DNA of 64,000 nt from Piscinibacterium candidicorallinum. Lineage in GTDB: Bacteria > Pseudomonadota > Gammaproteobacteria > Burkholderiales > Burkholderiaceae_C. Every line of letters begins with the position of its first letter. Position 1 is the stretch's first letter. The position numbers and the translations under genes were made by a program. This document shows, in pieces, positions 9,401 through 17,326 of the stretch. The stretch is from the NCBI RefSeq assembly GCF_047549485.1, contig NZ_CP180191.1:1860001-1924000 (forward strand), written 5' to 3'. Below the pieces are notes generated by a model that saw only the letters and a list, made by a program, of their open reading frames with translations, was not told the DNA's origin and made no database searches.

Positions 9401-9596
9401 TGATCAGCTGCTCGACCTCTTCCGGGGCCATGCCGCCGGCCTCGGTCATGATGGAGACGGTGGGCCGATCCAGATCAGGGAACACGTCGACCGGCGTGCG
9501 CACGAGCGTCATGCCGCCGAAGACGACCATCGCCAAGGCGACGGCGAGCACGATCAGCCGGTTGTTCAGGCTGATGCGCAGGAGTGCGTTGAACAT
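6474..9596 (-). CDS. Heavy-metal RND efflux pump, CzcA/CusA family
   Basis: A 1040-residue inner-membrane proton/metal antiporter, the usual length for HME-RND pumps. The first helix is followed by the conserved VDVFPDLDRPTVSI and EEVEQLITFPIE blocks, and two large periplasmic loops split the 12 helices. The proton-relay helix 4 reads AIGELVDDAVVGVEN (400-412) with two adjacent Asp (404, 405), unlike the single Asp in classic CzcA or CusA, so the substrate group is uncertain. It lies 16 bp after the adaptor gene, in one operon with the outer-membrane factor. Together they would export cations from periplasm or cytoplasm. Confidence 0.93.
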   Translation of the reverse strand: MFNALLRISLNNRLIVLAVALAMVVFGGMTLVRTPVDVFPDLDRPTVSIMTEAGGMAPEEVEQLITFPIETTMNGMPGVTSVRSVSGVGLSFVYVQFGFGTDIYRARQNVAERLSLVREQMPEGAAPTMGPISSIMGEIMLVAIPLDPAKVSPMAVREYADFVLRPRLLTIPGIAQVIPIGGEVRQFQVQPDTARMAQLGITLEAIEGAVRGFSSNSSGGFLELNGREYLIRNIGRTTRLEDLQRLPVGFVRGQPVLLTQVAQVTFAPAIRRGDAGFNGQPAVILGLQKQPGADTVRLTQQVEAAFSELARTLPPGIEQPRTTMRQASFIEASIGNLNGKLIFASMLVALILYLFLANVRTTIISLSAIPLSIVVTALVFGYFGLSINTMTLGGLAIAIGELVDDAVVGVENVLRRLKLDRAQHAPGARPNPLNSLEIIAKATLEVRSAIVYATIIIVLVFVPLFLLPGLEGRLFIPLGIAYITSILASMLVSVTVTPVMAYYLLPKMKGLEHGDPRLLLWLKARYARALDWVLDHPKQLLLSGAVAVLIAAASVPFFARTFLPPFNEGTLLVGIRLMPGTTLAESTRIARQAERMLLTVPEVEYVGRRSGRAELDEHAEGVHVSELDIRLKPSARAPEAVTAEIREKLAVLPANISIGAPLGHRIDHMLSGVNAQIAIKIFGEDLDTLRGQAEALRQQLAGIPGITDLNVERQVLTPQIKVRVDYDRAAQYGIAPAKLLAELQTLIDGERVAQIVEGNRRFALVLRLPESERGLEGLRRLMIDTPAGRVPLALLASVEESDGPNEIRRDDGKRRIVISANAQGRALSAVVADIRSTTARFKLPEGYFITLGGQFQAQEEASRLIALLSLVSAAMVFLVLYSRYQSSTLALMIMGNIPLALVGAVIGLWISGQPLSIAALIGFITLAGIAVRNGILKVSHYVNLCAFEGEQFTRKMIIRGSLERLSPVLMTALVAAFALAPLLFEADQPGTEILHPVAVVIFSGLISSTLLDTFLTPAVVWLYGRKPVEKLVAQSGSEAF

Positions 9597-9612
9597 CGTT
9601 GCGGCTCCTGGC

Positions 9613-10797
9613 TCAGCGCACTTGGTTCACAAGCGCCGCGCCCTGCACCACCACGCGCTGGCCCGGCTTCAGGCCGTCGGTAATTACCACCGTGGCGCCG
9701 TCCACCGCCTGCGCGCGTACCGGCGTGGGCACAAAGCGCTCTGCCGCCTCATGCACCCAGACGATCTCCAGATTGGCCGGGTTGCGCACCACGGCTGCGG
9801 CCGGCAGCACCATGCCCTTGACGCGCTCGCGCGTGGCGGCAAACACCTTGACGGGCATGCCGAGCGCCAGCGGAGCTTCGGCGCTATTGACCACCGCAAA
9901 CTGCACCGGCAGCGCGCCGTCGCGCAGGCTGCGCCCGGCGCCCAGGGGCCGCAGATCGATCTTGCGGCCCCCCACCACCGCGGCCGCGCCGCTGATGGCC
10001 TGGGCCGCTGCGGCGTCGAAGGCCAGCGCCTCCACGCGCAGGCGGGCGGGGTCGATGATCTCGAACAGCAGCTCGCGTACGTCCACGATCTGGCCCACCA
10101 CGGCGTGGCTGCTGGCAATCACGCCGGACACCGGCGCCACCAGCGCCTCGCGCCCGGTGAGCGAGCCCTCCACGGCGCGGCTGCGCTCGGTGAGGCCCTT
10201 CAGCTCGGCGCGGGCGGCGTCGATGTCTTTCTGCGGCACGGAGCCTTCCAGCTGCTCAAGCCGCGCCACGCGCTGGCGCGCCAGTTCCAGCGCACTGCGC
10301 AGCTCGGCGCTGCTGGCGGCCTGGTTGGCGCGGTCAAACGCGCCGCTGGCCGGCCGGATATAGGCCAGCACCTGCCCGGCAGCCACTCGCGCACCGAGCG
10401 CCGGCAAGCCGTTCGGGCCGGGCTCGATGCGGCCGGCCTGCGCGGCCTGCACGCGGCCCCCGGCGCCAGGGTCCATGACGACCTGGCCCATCAGCTCCAT
10501 GCTGCGCGGCGCGTCACCGGCTTCGACGATCTGCGTGCGGATCTGCAGCTGCCGCTGCGAGGGCTTGGGCAGGAACACGCTGCCGTCCGGCGCGCGGGCG
10601 GGGCCGTCACCGGTGCTGGCTTGCGGCGCATCGCCGTGGTCATGGCCGGGGCCGGCTTGGGCGGGCCCACCGGCCGCCAGGCTGGTGAGGGCGGCGAGGG
10701 AGAAAAGCATCTGGCTCAGCGCGCGTCGCATGCGGCGTGCTTCGAAGATAGGCATACGAACTTTCAAGATGTTGGGAGACGACTGCTTGTGCATCAC
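9613..10797 (-). CDS. RND periplasmic adaptor protein, CzcB/CusB type
   Basis: About 394 residues. A secretion signal is followed by the metal-binding stretch GPGHDHGD (about residues 49-56), then a lipoyl/hairpin region and beta-barrel domains typical of membrane-fusion proteins (GRIEPGPNG, APVSGVIASS, GMPVKVFA, LKPGQRVVVQGA). It bridges pump and outer-membrane factor and may hand metal to the pump. The frame opens with GTG-ATG overlapping the preceding gene by 4 bp. The true start could also be one of the internal Met at codons 15 or 23, which precede a more regular signal peptide. Confidence 0.9.
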   Translation of the reverse strand: MMHKQSSPNILKVRMPIFEARRMRRALSQMLFSLAALTSLAAGGPAQAGPGHDHGDAPQASTGDGPARAPDGSVFLPKPSQRQLQIRTQIVEAGDAPRSMELMGQVVMDPGAGGRVQAAQAGRIEPGPNGLPALGARVAAGQVLAYIRPASGAFDRANQAASSAELRSALELARQRVARLEQLEGSVPQKDIDAARAELKGLTERSRAVEGSLTGREALVAPVSGVIASSHAVVGQIVDVRELLFEIIDPARLRVEALAFDAAAAQAISGAAAVVGGRKIDLRPLGAGRSLRDGALPVQFAVVNSAEAPLALGMPVKVFAATRERVKGMVLPAAAVVRNPANLEIVWVHEAAERFVPTPVRAQAVDGATVVITDGLKPGQRVVVQGAALVNQVR

Positions 10798-11354
10798 GCA
10801 GCTCCGATCCGACGGCGTCGAAGGAGCAGAGCGGCCGCGATTGCGAGGATCACGGCTGCAGCGATACCGCTGTAGAGCATCCAGGCGCGCGGATTCGAGG
10901 CGCTGTGGTCATGGTCGGCATGCGGGTCGGGCAGGCTCAGATTGCTCGCGAGCAAATCCATGTCTACGCCCGAGGTGATCGTGAAGCTCAGGGCTAATTC
11001 GGCTGGCGCCTTGACGCCATTGAGCGGGATGACATAGGTCCCATCCGCCGCACCCGCAGCGATGCCTTTGGAACCGTTCAACTCGTATTCGACTTTGGCG
11101 TTGGTCACCGGCTCGTTGGTGGTGTAGCGATCAACGTAGAGCGTGATTGTTTGGTTCTTGGCAATGCCGACGATCTCGAACAAGTCCGAATGCGCAGCAA
11201 AGCGTGGGCTGGCAGTGCCCGCTGTGGTCGGGGTCTCCTCGCCGTGGTCGTGTCCGGGGCCTGCGAGGGCCGGCTGCGGCCACCCGCTGACTGCCAAGGC
11301 GATCCCCGCCACTACAGCAAAAGCGGAGGCAAGGGCTGAGGTCTTGTGTTTCAC
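10794..11354 (-). CDS. Membrane-anchored periplasmic metal-binding protein of the RND operon
   Basis: A 186-residue protein. It has a signal peptide (ending ALA), then a GPGHDHGEE motif almost identical to that of the adaptor encoded next, a beta-sandwich-like domain (FEIVGIAKNQTITLYVDRY), a second His cluster (DPHADHDHS), and a C-terminal transmembrane helix (about 162-179) followed by RRRR. It would be anchored in the inner membrane with its domain in the periplasm. It overlaps both neighbours by 4 bp. It is a recurrent accessory of some czc/cus-like operons. A role as metal donor to the pump is inferred. Confidence 0.75.
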   Translation of the reverse strand: MKHKTSALASAFAVVAGIALAVSGWPQPALAGPGHDHGEETPTTAGTASPRFAAHSDLFEIVGIAKNQTITLYVDRYTTNEPVTNAKVEYELNGSKGIAAGAADGTYVIPLNGVKAPAELALSFTITSGVDMDLLASNLSLPDPHADHDHSASNPRAWMLYSGIAAAVILAIAAALLLRRRRIGAA

Positions 11355-12652
11355 GGCAAAAGTCCAAGAGATTGATTGAGTTCAGACTGCGCCCGAGCCA
11401 GCTGGGCTCGTGCTTGAAGGAGGCTGCGTTGCGCTTCGAAGAGGTCGGACGCCGCGCGAAGGCGCGTGGTGATGTCGATTTCCCCGAGCCGATAGGCGCG
11501 GTCCAGCAAGACGCTCGTGTCGCGATGCAGCGCAACTCGCAGCTCGGCCGCCAAAAGAGTGCTACGCGCGCGATCGAGCGCGGCTCTGGCGACACGTTCC
11601 TGTGCTTGCAAGCGCGCAGAGAGCAAAGGCAAGGTCGCTTCGGCTTCGAGCGCCTGCGCCCTCGCGGTCTCGGCCTGCGCAAGACTCGTCGGACCCGAGG
11701 ACAGGGGTACCGAGACGCCGAGCCGCAAGGTGTTCTTCTGTGCCTCCCCGAATGAACCGCGTTCTCTGATCACACCAAGGCTCACGCTCGGATTGGCGCG
11801 CGCCGAAGCTGCGGCCAGACGCAGCTTGGCCTGTGCAGCCGCTTGCGTCAGCCGAGCAGCGGCCAGCTCAGGGTGCTCGTCTTGCGCACCGCGCGCGGCG
11901 GGTTGCTCCGGCAAGGGCTCTCCGGTGGCCAGCTGCAACAAGAGTGCATCGGGAACGCCGGTGAGCACTCGCAGCTCAGCAACCTGAGCGTCCAGTGCTT
12001 GCTCGGCTTCTGTCTGCGCAGCTTGTGCGAGCTGTACCAGCGCTTGGGCTTGATTCGAATCTGTTCGAGCAATCTCGCCAGCCTTCAGGCGTCGCTGAAC
12101 GTCGGCTGCAAGTTGCTGAGCATCAGCCATGCGTCTGCGTTCAAGTGCGAGCGTGTTGGCCGCCAGAACGAGCCCCCACCAGCGTTGACGGATTTCATTC
12201 GCAAGCTTCAAACGATCAAGTTGAATCGCTAGCTCGGCGAGCTGTGCGTCGGCCTCACCCAGTTGCATCGTGGCGCGACGCTGCCCAGGCAACCACAGCG
12301 GAACCGCGAGCTCGACTTCAACCTCGCGCTGCCCCTCGTTGCGCGTGGGTTGATCCGTACGATGCGCCACGGCGACTGAGGCCGGTTCAGGGGTTAGGCG
12401 TGCGGCGCTGTCGCGTTGAGCTTGCGCGGCAGCGCGCCGCGCGGCCTGAGCGCTTGCCGCGGGCGCCCGCTCCCAAGCTGCTTCAAACAGCCGTGTTAGT
12501 GGCGTGGCACCTTGTGATGGCCCCGCGCCGTCTGACGACACCGACACGGAAATCGTCTGCGCGCGCGTCGAGGCGAAGGACGAAGCGCCGACCAGAAAAG
12601 CGGCGACCGCGCACGGCGCGAAGCGTTGCGCCCATGCAACTTTGGAAAACAT
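11351..12652 (-). CDS. Outer-membrane factor, CzcC type
   Basis: A 433-residue TolC-family protein with an N-terminal signal (FLVGASSFASTRAQ) and two Ala/Gln/Arg-rich helical repeats. It provides the outer-membrane duct for the pump encoded downstream. It overlaps the next gene by 4 bp and follows the CzcI-like gene by about 100 bp. Unlike the TolC homologue at 470-1906 it lacks a lipobox, so the two are distinct lineages. Confidence 0.88.
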   Translation of the reverse strand: MFSKVAWAQRFAPCAVAAFLVGASSFASTRAQTISVSVSSDGAGPSQGATPLTRLFEAAWERAPAASAQAARRAAAQAQRDSAARLTPEPASVAVAHRTDQPTRNEGQREVEVELAVPLWLPGQRRATMQLGEADAQLAELAIQLDRLKLANEIRQRWWGLVLAANTLALERRRMADAQQLAADVQRRLKAGEIARTDSNQAQALVQLAQAAQTEAEQALDAQVAELRVLTGVPDALLLQLATGEPLPEQPAARGAQDEHPELAAARLTQAAAQAKLRLAAASARANPSVSLGVIRERGSFGEAQKNTLRLGVSVPLSSGPTSLAQAETARAQALEAEATLPLLSARLQAQERVARAALDRARSTLLAAELRVALHRDTSVLLDRAYRLGEIDITTRLRAASDLFEAQRSLLQARAQLARAQSELNQSLGLLP

Positions 12653-12755
12653 GAATCACTCCGAGAAAGACCAGTCAAATGGGTCAATCCCGGCGGGTGG
12701 CGTCGTACCGACGAGTGTCGGTGTGCGAGGACGTGAGTTGGAGGCCGCCCGCCGG

Positions 12756-13091
12756 TTAGGCAGGCCGCATCCAATTAGGCCGGTCGATCTCGTCGGAGGT
12801 CGCGTCGATCAGCGCGCTGAGTGGCGCCGATGGCGTCGGCAGGGTGCCGCTCGTGACCAGCGCGATATGGGTTGCTGCGAGAGCCGGCGCATGCAACGCG
12901 TGGCAATGCATCTCGTTGCACCCGTCCTGCGTCGGCTCACCCGCGTCGCTCGAGTCGAGCAGCTTCGGATTTTTGGCCGACTTCGCGTGCTGAGCGTGAT
13001 GTTCGTTGGCAGGGTCGCACACGTGTGCTGCCGCCCATGCGGACTGCACGGCGAACAGACAAATGAGGAAACCAATCAACCAACGAGCCAT
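12756..13091 (-). CDS. CzcI-like exported metal-operon protein
   Basis: A 111-residue protein with a signal peptide (ending AWAA), a His/Cys-rich middle (HVCDPANEHHAQHA and GCNEMHCHALHA) and a C-terminal DRPNWMRP reminiscent of CzcI, the small periplasmic protein encoded ahead of czcC in Cupriavidus. Position agrees: it lies directly upstream of the outer-membrane factor gene. CzcI is thought to tune expression of the efflux operon. A TACACT -10-like box ends 6 bp before the ATG. Confidence 0.7.
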   Translation of the reverse strand: MARWLIGFLICLFAVQSAWAAAHVCDPANEHHAQHAKSAKNPKLLDSSDAGEPTQDGCNEMHCHALHAPALAATHIALVTSGTLPTPSAPLSALIDATSDEIDRPNWMRPA

Positions 13092-13155
13092 AACGGAAGT
13101 GTACGACGCCGAGTGTTACACCGGATGCGGGGGTGGGGTTTTCGACAGGTCCGCG

Positions 13156-13521
13156 CTAGGGAGTCCGATCAGCGCGCAGCAGTTCTGCGAGGTCCGGATC
13201 AATCGGCATTGATGCAAAAGCGCTGACCCGACCCGTCCCCGGATTCCCCGGGGGTATACGGCCTGTGAGGTGGCCGATCGGTAGGAGCACAATCCTGAAT
13301 CCTTGTGCCAGGCATTCTTGGATGTCGCGTTTTCGCCAAGCGATGATCAGCATCAAGACATGCACACGCAGGTGACGAAGCACGCGAGTTTGTCCGAGCA
13401 CATGGGCTCGTTCGAGCCGGCTTAAACCGTAGTCATAGTCACCGCTATTGATTGCATCGGCAGCCTCACGAATCGTGTTCTCGAAGGCCTCGCCAAGCGG
13501 CGTTTGCTTGGCCATGCTCAT
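13156..13521 (-). CDS. DUF3703 family protein
   Basis: The start at 13521 (MSMAKQTPLGEAFE) overlaps the stop of the P-type ATPase gene by 4 bp (ATGA). The frame further upstream is ATPase sequence in another frame. The 121-residue soluble protein has a helical core (GDYDYGLSRLERAHVLGQ, then RVHVLMLIIAWRKRD) and a PPGNPGTGRVS segment, which is the pattern of the DUF3703 family, often found beside cation transporters and MerR regulators. Its function is unknown. Coupling to cadA suggests a role in metal resistance. Confidence 0.75.
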   Translation of the reverse strand: MSMAKQTPLGEAFENTIREAADAINSGDYDYGLSRLERAHVLGQTRVLRHLRVHVLMLIIAWRKRDIQECLAQGFRIVLLPIGHLTGRIPPGNPGTGRVSAFASMPIDPDLAELLRADRTP

Positions 13522-15800
13522 GGTTTCCCCTTGAACCGGAGAAGACGCAGCCCGTTGAACACCACCAGCAGGCTCGCGCCCATGTCGGCAAACACGGCCA
13601 TCCACATGGTGGCGCTACCGAACACTGCAAGCACCAGGAAAATCGCCTTTAGCCCAAGCGCCAGGCTGATGTTTTGCACCAATACTGCATGTGCGCGCTT
13701 GGACAACTGAATGGTCTCCGGCACACGCCGCAGGTCATCGTTCATGACGACCACATCTGCCGCTTCCATGGCGGTGTGCGTTCCGGCGCCGCCCATCGCA
13801 AAACCGATGTCTGCCTTCGCCAGCGCTGGAGCGTCATTGATGCCATCGCCCGTCATTGCCGTCATGCCCCGCGAGGCCTGCAACTGCTCGATGGCTGCCA
13901 GCTTCTCATCGGGCAGCAGTGGCCCGCGGATTTCATCGATACCGGCTAGCTGGCCGATCGCTCGTGCAGTGGTGGCGTTATCTCCTGTCAGCATCACTGG
14001 GGTTACGCCCAGGGCCAACAGGTCCTGAACTGCCTGTCGCGACGTGGGCTTAATGCGATCCGCCACTGCAACCACTGCCAGCACTTCGCGCTCGCTCGCC
14101 AGCAGGGTGACGGTTCGCCCCTGCTTCTCGTGCTCGGCCAGGCGGGCCTCGAGGTCGGCGTTGCATAGACCTTTCTCTTCGACCCAGCGGTGATTGGCCA
14201 GCGTCAATCGCTCCCCCCCCACCAAGCCGCTGACGCCTCGACCTGGCAGCGCTACGAAGTCCTCGACCGGCGACTCGTCCAGCCGTCCGCCTGATGCGAG
14301 CCCCACTGCGATGGCCTTGGACACCGGGTGGTCGGACCGCGCTGCGAGACTGAGCGCCAAGCTACGCACAGCCGCCTCAGATCGCACCGCAGCGATGACG
14401 TCGAACGCGACGAGTGCTGGCTTGCCCTCCGTCAGGGTCCCTGTCTTGTCGAGCGCAACCACGCGAAGCTTGCGTGCTTCTTCGAGGTATACGCCCCCCT
14501 TGATCAAGATGCCCCGTCGTGCCGCTGCCGCCAGCCCGCTTACGACGGTGACCGGCGTGGAGATCACGAGTGCGCAGGGACACGCAATCACCAGCAGCAC
14601 TAGCGCCTTGTAAACAGCCTGGGTCCAGGTCCAGTCCATCAGCCAAGGGGTGAGCAATGCGACCAGGACGGCCAGCACGAAGACGGCGGGCGTGTAGATC
14701 GCCGCGAATCGGTCTACGAATCGTTGCGTCGGTGCGCGACTGCTCTGGGCATGTTCTACGGCCTGGATGATGCGAGCGAGCAAAGTGTCGCCCGCTGGCG
14801 CCGTGGTGCGAATCTGCAACTCCGACGCTGCATTCACTGTGCCCGCGAAGACATCGTCGCCAGGCGACTTGTCGACCGGAATGCTCTCACCGGTCACGGC
14901 CGACTGATCCACGGCACCGGTACCCGCCGACACCACGCCGTCGAGCGCAAACCGCTCGCCGGGCCGTACACGGACGATGCTGTTCATCGGGATCGCCTTG
15001 GCCAACACGCGCTGCCAACTGCCGTCGGCCTGTCGCACATCGGCTTCTTCCGGTGCCAGAGCCAGCAGGCTGCGGATCGCGTTTCGGGCGCGGTCGACTG
15101 CGCGCGCCTCGATCAACTCCGCAATCGCGTACAGCGCCATCACCATCGCGGCCTCCGGCCACTGGCCGATCAGGAATGCTCCGGTGACCGCCACTGTCAT
15201 CAGGGCGTTGATGTTCAACCGACCCGCGCGCAGTGCCGCGAAGCCCTTGCGGTAGGTGCCAAACCCAGCCAGGACGATGGCGATGGCCGCCAAAGCCATC
15301 TTCGCGATGTCCCAAGGCAGCGTGGACGGCGCGAAGAACGACAGCCCCTCTGCACCGATCGCAAAGACAAGCGCCAGGATGAGGCGTGGCAGACCCTCAC
15401 CCAGCCAAGACCCCGACTGCTGGAGGCCCCGCTGTTCACTGCCGTGCTCCTGGTCCGACGACAAGGCCTCCGTCGTACCGTCAGCGGTGGGCTGCGCGGC
15501 CATGACCTCTGGCTCGTAGCCAGCCTTGCGTATGGCTGCAACGGCCTGATCGATCCGTGCACCTTGCGCGTTGAGCGTCAGGGTTCTTCGCCCCAGGTCG
15601 AAGCGCAGGTTGTCCAGATCACCGAAGGGCTCCAGCGCCCGTCGGATTTCGGACTCTTCGCTTGCGCAGTCCATATTCGCTATGCGCAGCGTGACGGCAT
15701 CCTGCAGTCCTGATGCGGCGGGTCGTTCGTCGGTGGACAAATCACCGCAGTAGTCAGCGCAGTTTCCGGATACCGGCTTGATCGGGTTCAGTTGGTTCAT
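13518..15800 (-). CDS. cadA: Cd/Zn/Pb-exporting P-type ATPase
   Basis: The start at 15800 (MNQLNPIKPV) is chosen. The frame can be extended by four codons to a TTG at 15812, but those bases are the promoter -10 box. The 760-residue pump has an N-terminal metal-binding domain with NMDCASEE (Cys45), two further Cys at 14 and 18, the TGES phosphatase loop (303-306), the metal-site CPC in a membrane helix (407-409), the phosphorylation site DKTGT (Asp451), SDHPVSKAI and GDGIND. CPC with MDCA(A/S)EE points to the ZntA/CadA divalent group rather than copper. It is divergent from its likely regulator CadR and coupled to DUF3703. Confidence 0.93.
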   Translation of the reverse strand: MNQLNPIKPVSGNCADYCGDLSTDERPAASGLQDAVTLRIANMDCASEESEIRRALEPFGDLDNLRFDLGRRTLTLNAQGARIDQAVAAIRKAGYEPEVMAAQPTADGTTEALSSDQEHGSEQRGLQQSGSWLGEGLPRLILALVFAIGAEGLSFFAPSTLPWDIAKMALAAIAIVLAGFGTYRKGFAALRAGRLNINALMTVAVTGAFLIGQWPEAAMVMALYAIAELIEARAVDRARNAIRSLLALAPEEADVRQADGSWQRVLAKAIPMNSIVRVRPGERFALDGVVSAGTGAVDQSAVTGESIPVDKSPGDDVFAGTVNAASELQIRTTAPAGDTLLARIIQAVEHAQSSRAPTQRFVDRFAAIYTPAVFVLAVLVALLTPWLMDWTWTQAVYKALVLLVIACPCALVISTPVTVVSGLAAAARRGILIKGGVYLEEARKLRVVALDKTGTLTEGKPALVAFDVIAAVRSEAAVRSLALSLAARSDHPVSKAIAVGLASGGRLDESPVEDFVALPGRGVSGLVGGERLTLANHRWVEEKGLCNADLEARLAEHEKQGRTVTLLASEREVLAVVAVADRIKPTSRQAVQDLLALGVTPVMLTGDNATTARAIGQLAGIDEIRGPLLPDEKLAAIEQLQASRGMTAMTGDGINDAPALAKADIGFAMGGAGTHTAMEAADVVVMNDDLRRVPETIQLSKRAHAVLVQNISLALGLKAIFLVLAVFGSATMWMAVFADMGASLLVVFNGLRLLRFKGKP

Positions 15801-15806
15801 GGCGCC

Positions 15807-15837
15807 ATTCAAAACCCTACACTTACTACAGAGTCAA
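15807..15837 (-). promoter_or_regulatory. CadR/PbrR-type operator-promoter of cadA
   Basis: On the minus strand TTGACT (15832-15837) and TTGAAT (15807-15812) are 19 bp apart, and the spacer holds the imperfect dyad CTGTAGTAAGTGTAGGGT. This closely follows the known PbrR-controlled pbrA promoter layout. The predicted transcription start falls on the cadA ATG at 15800. Confidence 0.75.
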
Positions 15838-16015
15838 GCGCCTGCTGACGCCCGTGTCCGGAGTAGCTTGGTCGGGAGTAGCACGCCGGCGTGTGCTTGA
15901 GATCGAGATCAGTATGGTCAGAGAGTTCCGGTGCTTTCGCGGTGCGCGTCCTGGAACGATATGGCAAACCCTTAAGTAGATGTGGAGTTAAGTGATCTCC
16001 AAGCCAAATGAAGAC

Positions 16016-16471
16016 ATGATGAAGATTGGACAGCTCGCGAGCGCAACAGATACGGCCGTAGAAACAATCCGGTTCTACGAAGCCCAAGGCTTGTTGCCCC
16101 GTCCGCACCGAGCGGAAAACAACTACCGGGTGTATGAGGACGCCCATGTGGAGCGCCTGGCATTTATTCGCCAGTGCAGGGCGCTCGGGATGTCGCTTAA
16201 TGAAATCGGCAAGTTGATTCAGTTCCGAGAGCAGCCTGCCCAAGACTGCCACCCGGTGGACGCGATTGTTGAGGAGCACATCGCGCACGTGGGCCAAAGG
16301 ATCCGCGAGTTGCGATCACTCGAACGCGAGCTCAAAGCGATCCGTGCACTATGCCGAGGGCCTGAATCCGTTCATGGATGCGGCATTTTGTTGGAGCTAG
16401 ACGCCAAAAGCGCCAGCAAATCGGGTGCGCGCCGTCGCGCGATCGACGGCATTCACGCGAAGCACGATTGA
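16016..16471 (+). CDS. cadR: MerR-family Cd/Pb-responsive regulator
   Basis: ATG at 16016 (or 16019) fits the family start MMKIGQLA; an upstream in-frame GTG at 15992 is less likely. The protein is 151 residues. It has an N-terminal MerR winged helix (IGQLASATDTAVETIRFYEAQGLL), a dimerisation helix, and metal-site Cys78, Cys113 and Cys122 (QDCHP, ALCRGP, HGCGIL), the arrangement known in PbrR/CadR. It would bind the dyad in the 216-bp space shared with cadA and activate the ATPase gene when Cd or Pb is present. Confidence 0.9.
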   Translation: MMKIGQLASATDTAVETIRFYEAQGLLPRPHRAENNYRVYEDAHVERLAFIRQCRALGMSLNEIGKLIQFREQPAQDCHPVDAIVEEHIAHVGQRIRELRSLERELKAIRALCRGPESVHGCGILLELDAKSASKSGARRRAIDGIHAKHD

Positions 16472-16482
16472 ACAGAGGGCAG

Positions 16483-17043
16483 ATGTCGAGTTGGCATGCA
16501 CCCGATCTGCTGGCGATCTCGCACAAGCGTCGCGCCTCTGAGCTTCGCGCGTGCCTCTCTCAAGTCGATCACGTGAGGTTCAAAGTGCCAAGCTCCACCC
16601 CGGAAAGCCTGCCCAGTTCTGTCGAAGATCTCATCGAGATCATCGGCGGCAGCGGCTTCAACGAAAAGATTCAACTTGAACGTGCCGGCATCACCCTAGG
16701 TTCAATCAAGCAGCTGGCTGACCTGCTCGGTTGGACGCTAGCCGACACGCTAGAGGCGATTGGTAGTCCTGCCACGCTACGGTTTTCTCGAAACGGCGTG
16801 CGCGTAACGGGCCTGCCATGCATGCGCTGCGTTGAGTTGATTCGCACCGTGCTGCTGGTACGCGCGCTGTACCGCGACACTGCCTCCAACGAATTCGCTC
16901 CTGATCGGTGGCTGGGGCGGTGGCTGGCGTCCCCGGCGCTCGCCTTCGCACGGCAGCGGCCCGTGGACTGGCTCGATACACCCACGGGTGCTGAATACGT
17001 GCGCCACGTGATTCAAGCCATTGGCGCCGGTGCCTATCTGTAG
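16483..17043 (+). CDS. MbcA/ParS/Xre-like antitoxin (DUF2384), apparently without toxin
   Basis: The start at 16483 (MSSWHAPDLL) has an AGAGGG element just upstream and lies 11 bp after cadR, so it is probably cotranscribed. The 186-residue protein has an N-terminal helical part (EDLIEIIGGSGFNE, ITLGSIKQLADLLGW) and a C-terminal toxin-binding-like domain ending FARQRPVDWLDTPTGAEYV, the pattern of MbcA/ParS antitoxin proteins. Such antitoxins normally precede a RES-domain toxin gene. No matching frame follows before KfrA at 17327, so it is orphan or has a new role in metal response. CMRC (about residue 109) could bind metal. Confidence 0.6.
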   Translation: MSSWHAPDLLAISHKRRASELRACLSQVDHVRFKVPSSTPESLPSSVEDLIEIIGGSGFNEKIQLERAGITLGSIKQLADLLGWTLADTLEAIGSPATLRFSRNGVRVTGLPCMRCVELIRTVLLVRALYRDTASNEFAPDRWLGRWLASPALAFARQRPVDWLDTPTGAEYVRHVIQAIGAGAYL

Positions 17044-17211
17044 GAGGTACAGCACTGTGTAGCACGGCGGCGCGCGGACTCTGCGTACCGCACTCGGTCC
17101 ACCGATCCTGGGCGGTGTTTGGGCTGCCTCGCTGACGCGCACTCGATCTGCGTTTTGCGTACTGGGTGCGCGTGGCCGCTTGCCAATGGCCGGGTAGACC
17201 TGGCTTACACG

Positions 17212-17230
17212 AGATAATCTTGGATTATCT
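17212..17230. repeat. Inverted repeat upstream of kfrA
   Basis: AGATAATC and GATTATCT pair perfectly around TTG. It lies about 100 bp before the KfrA start in AT-richer DNA. It could be an operator or partition-like site; no hairpin-T run follows. Confidence 0.5.
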
Positions 17231-17288
17231 GTTCTTAGATTTTGGCGCTTCGGCCTAGAGGGTGGACCTCAAAATAGTATGTAATATC

Positions 17289-17302
17289 GTATTACGTAAT
17301 AC
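17289..17302. promoter_or_regulatory. Perfect palindrome before kfrA, likely autorepressor site
   Basis: GTATTACGTAATAC is a perfect 14-bp palindrome 24 bp upstream of the KfrA ATG, flanked by related TA-rich half-sites. KfrA proteins of IncP plasmids repress their own promoters by binding repeats near the start, so this is a good candidate operator. Confidence 0.5.
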
Positions 17303-17326
17303 AGTACGAAATAAGAGGAGTCCGAC

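Noticed and set aside
6495..9683. Very long open frame on the plus strand opposite the RND pump
   Set aside because: Composition is His/Arg/Gln/Ala-rich without domain or ribosome site. It is the antisense shadow of a GC-rich gene, whose own frame has clear pump motifs.
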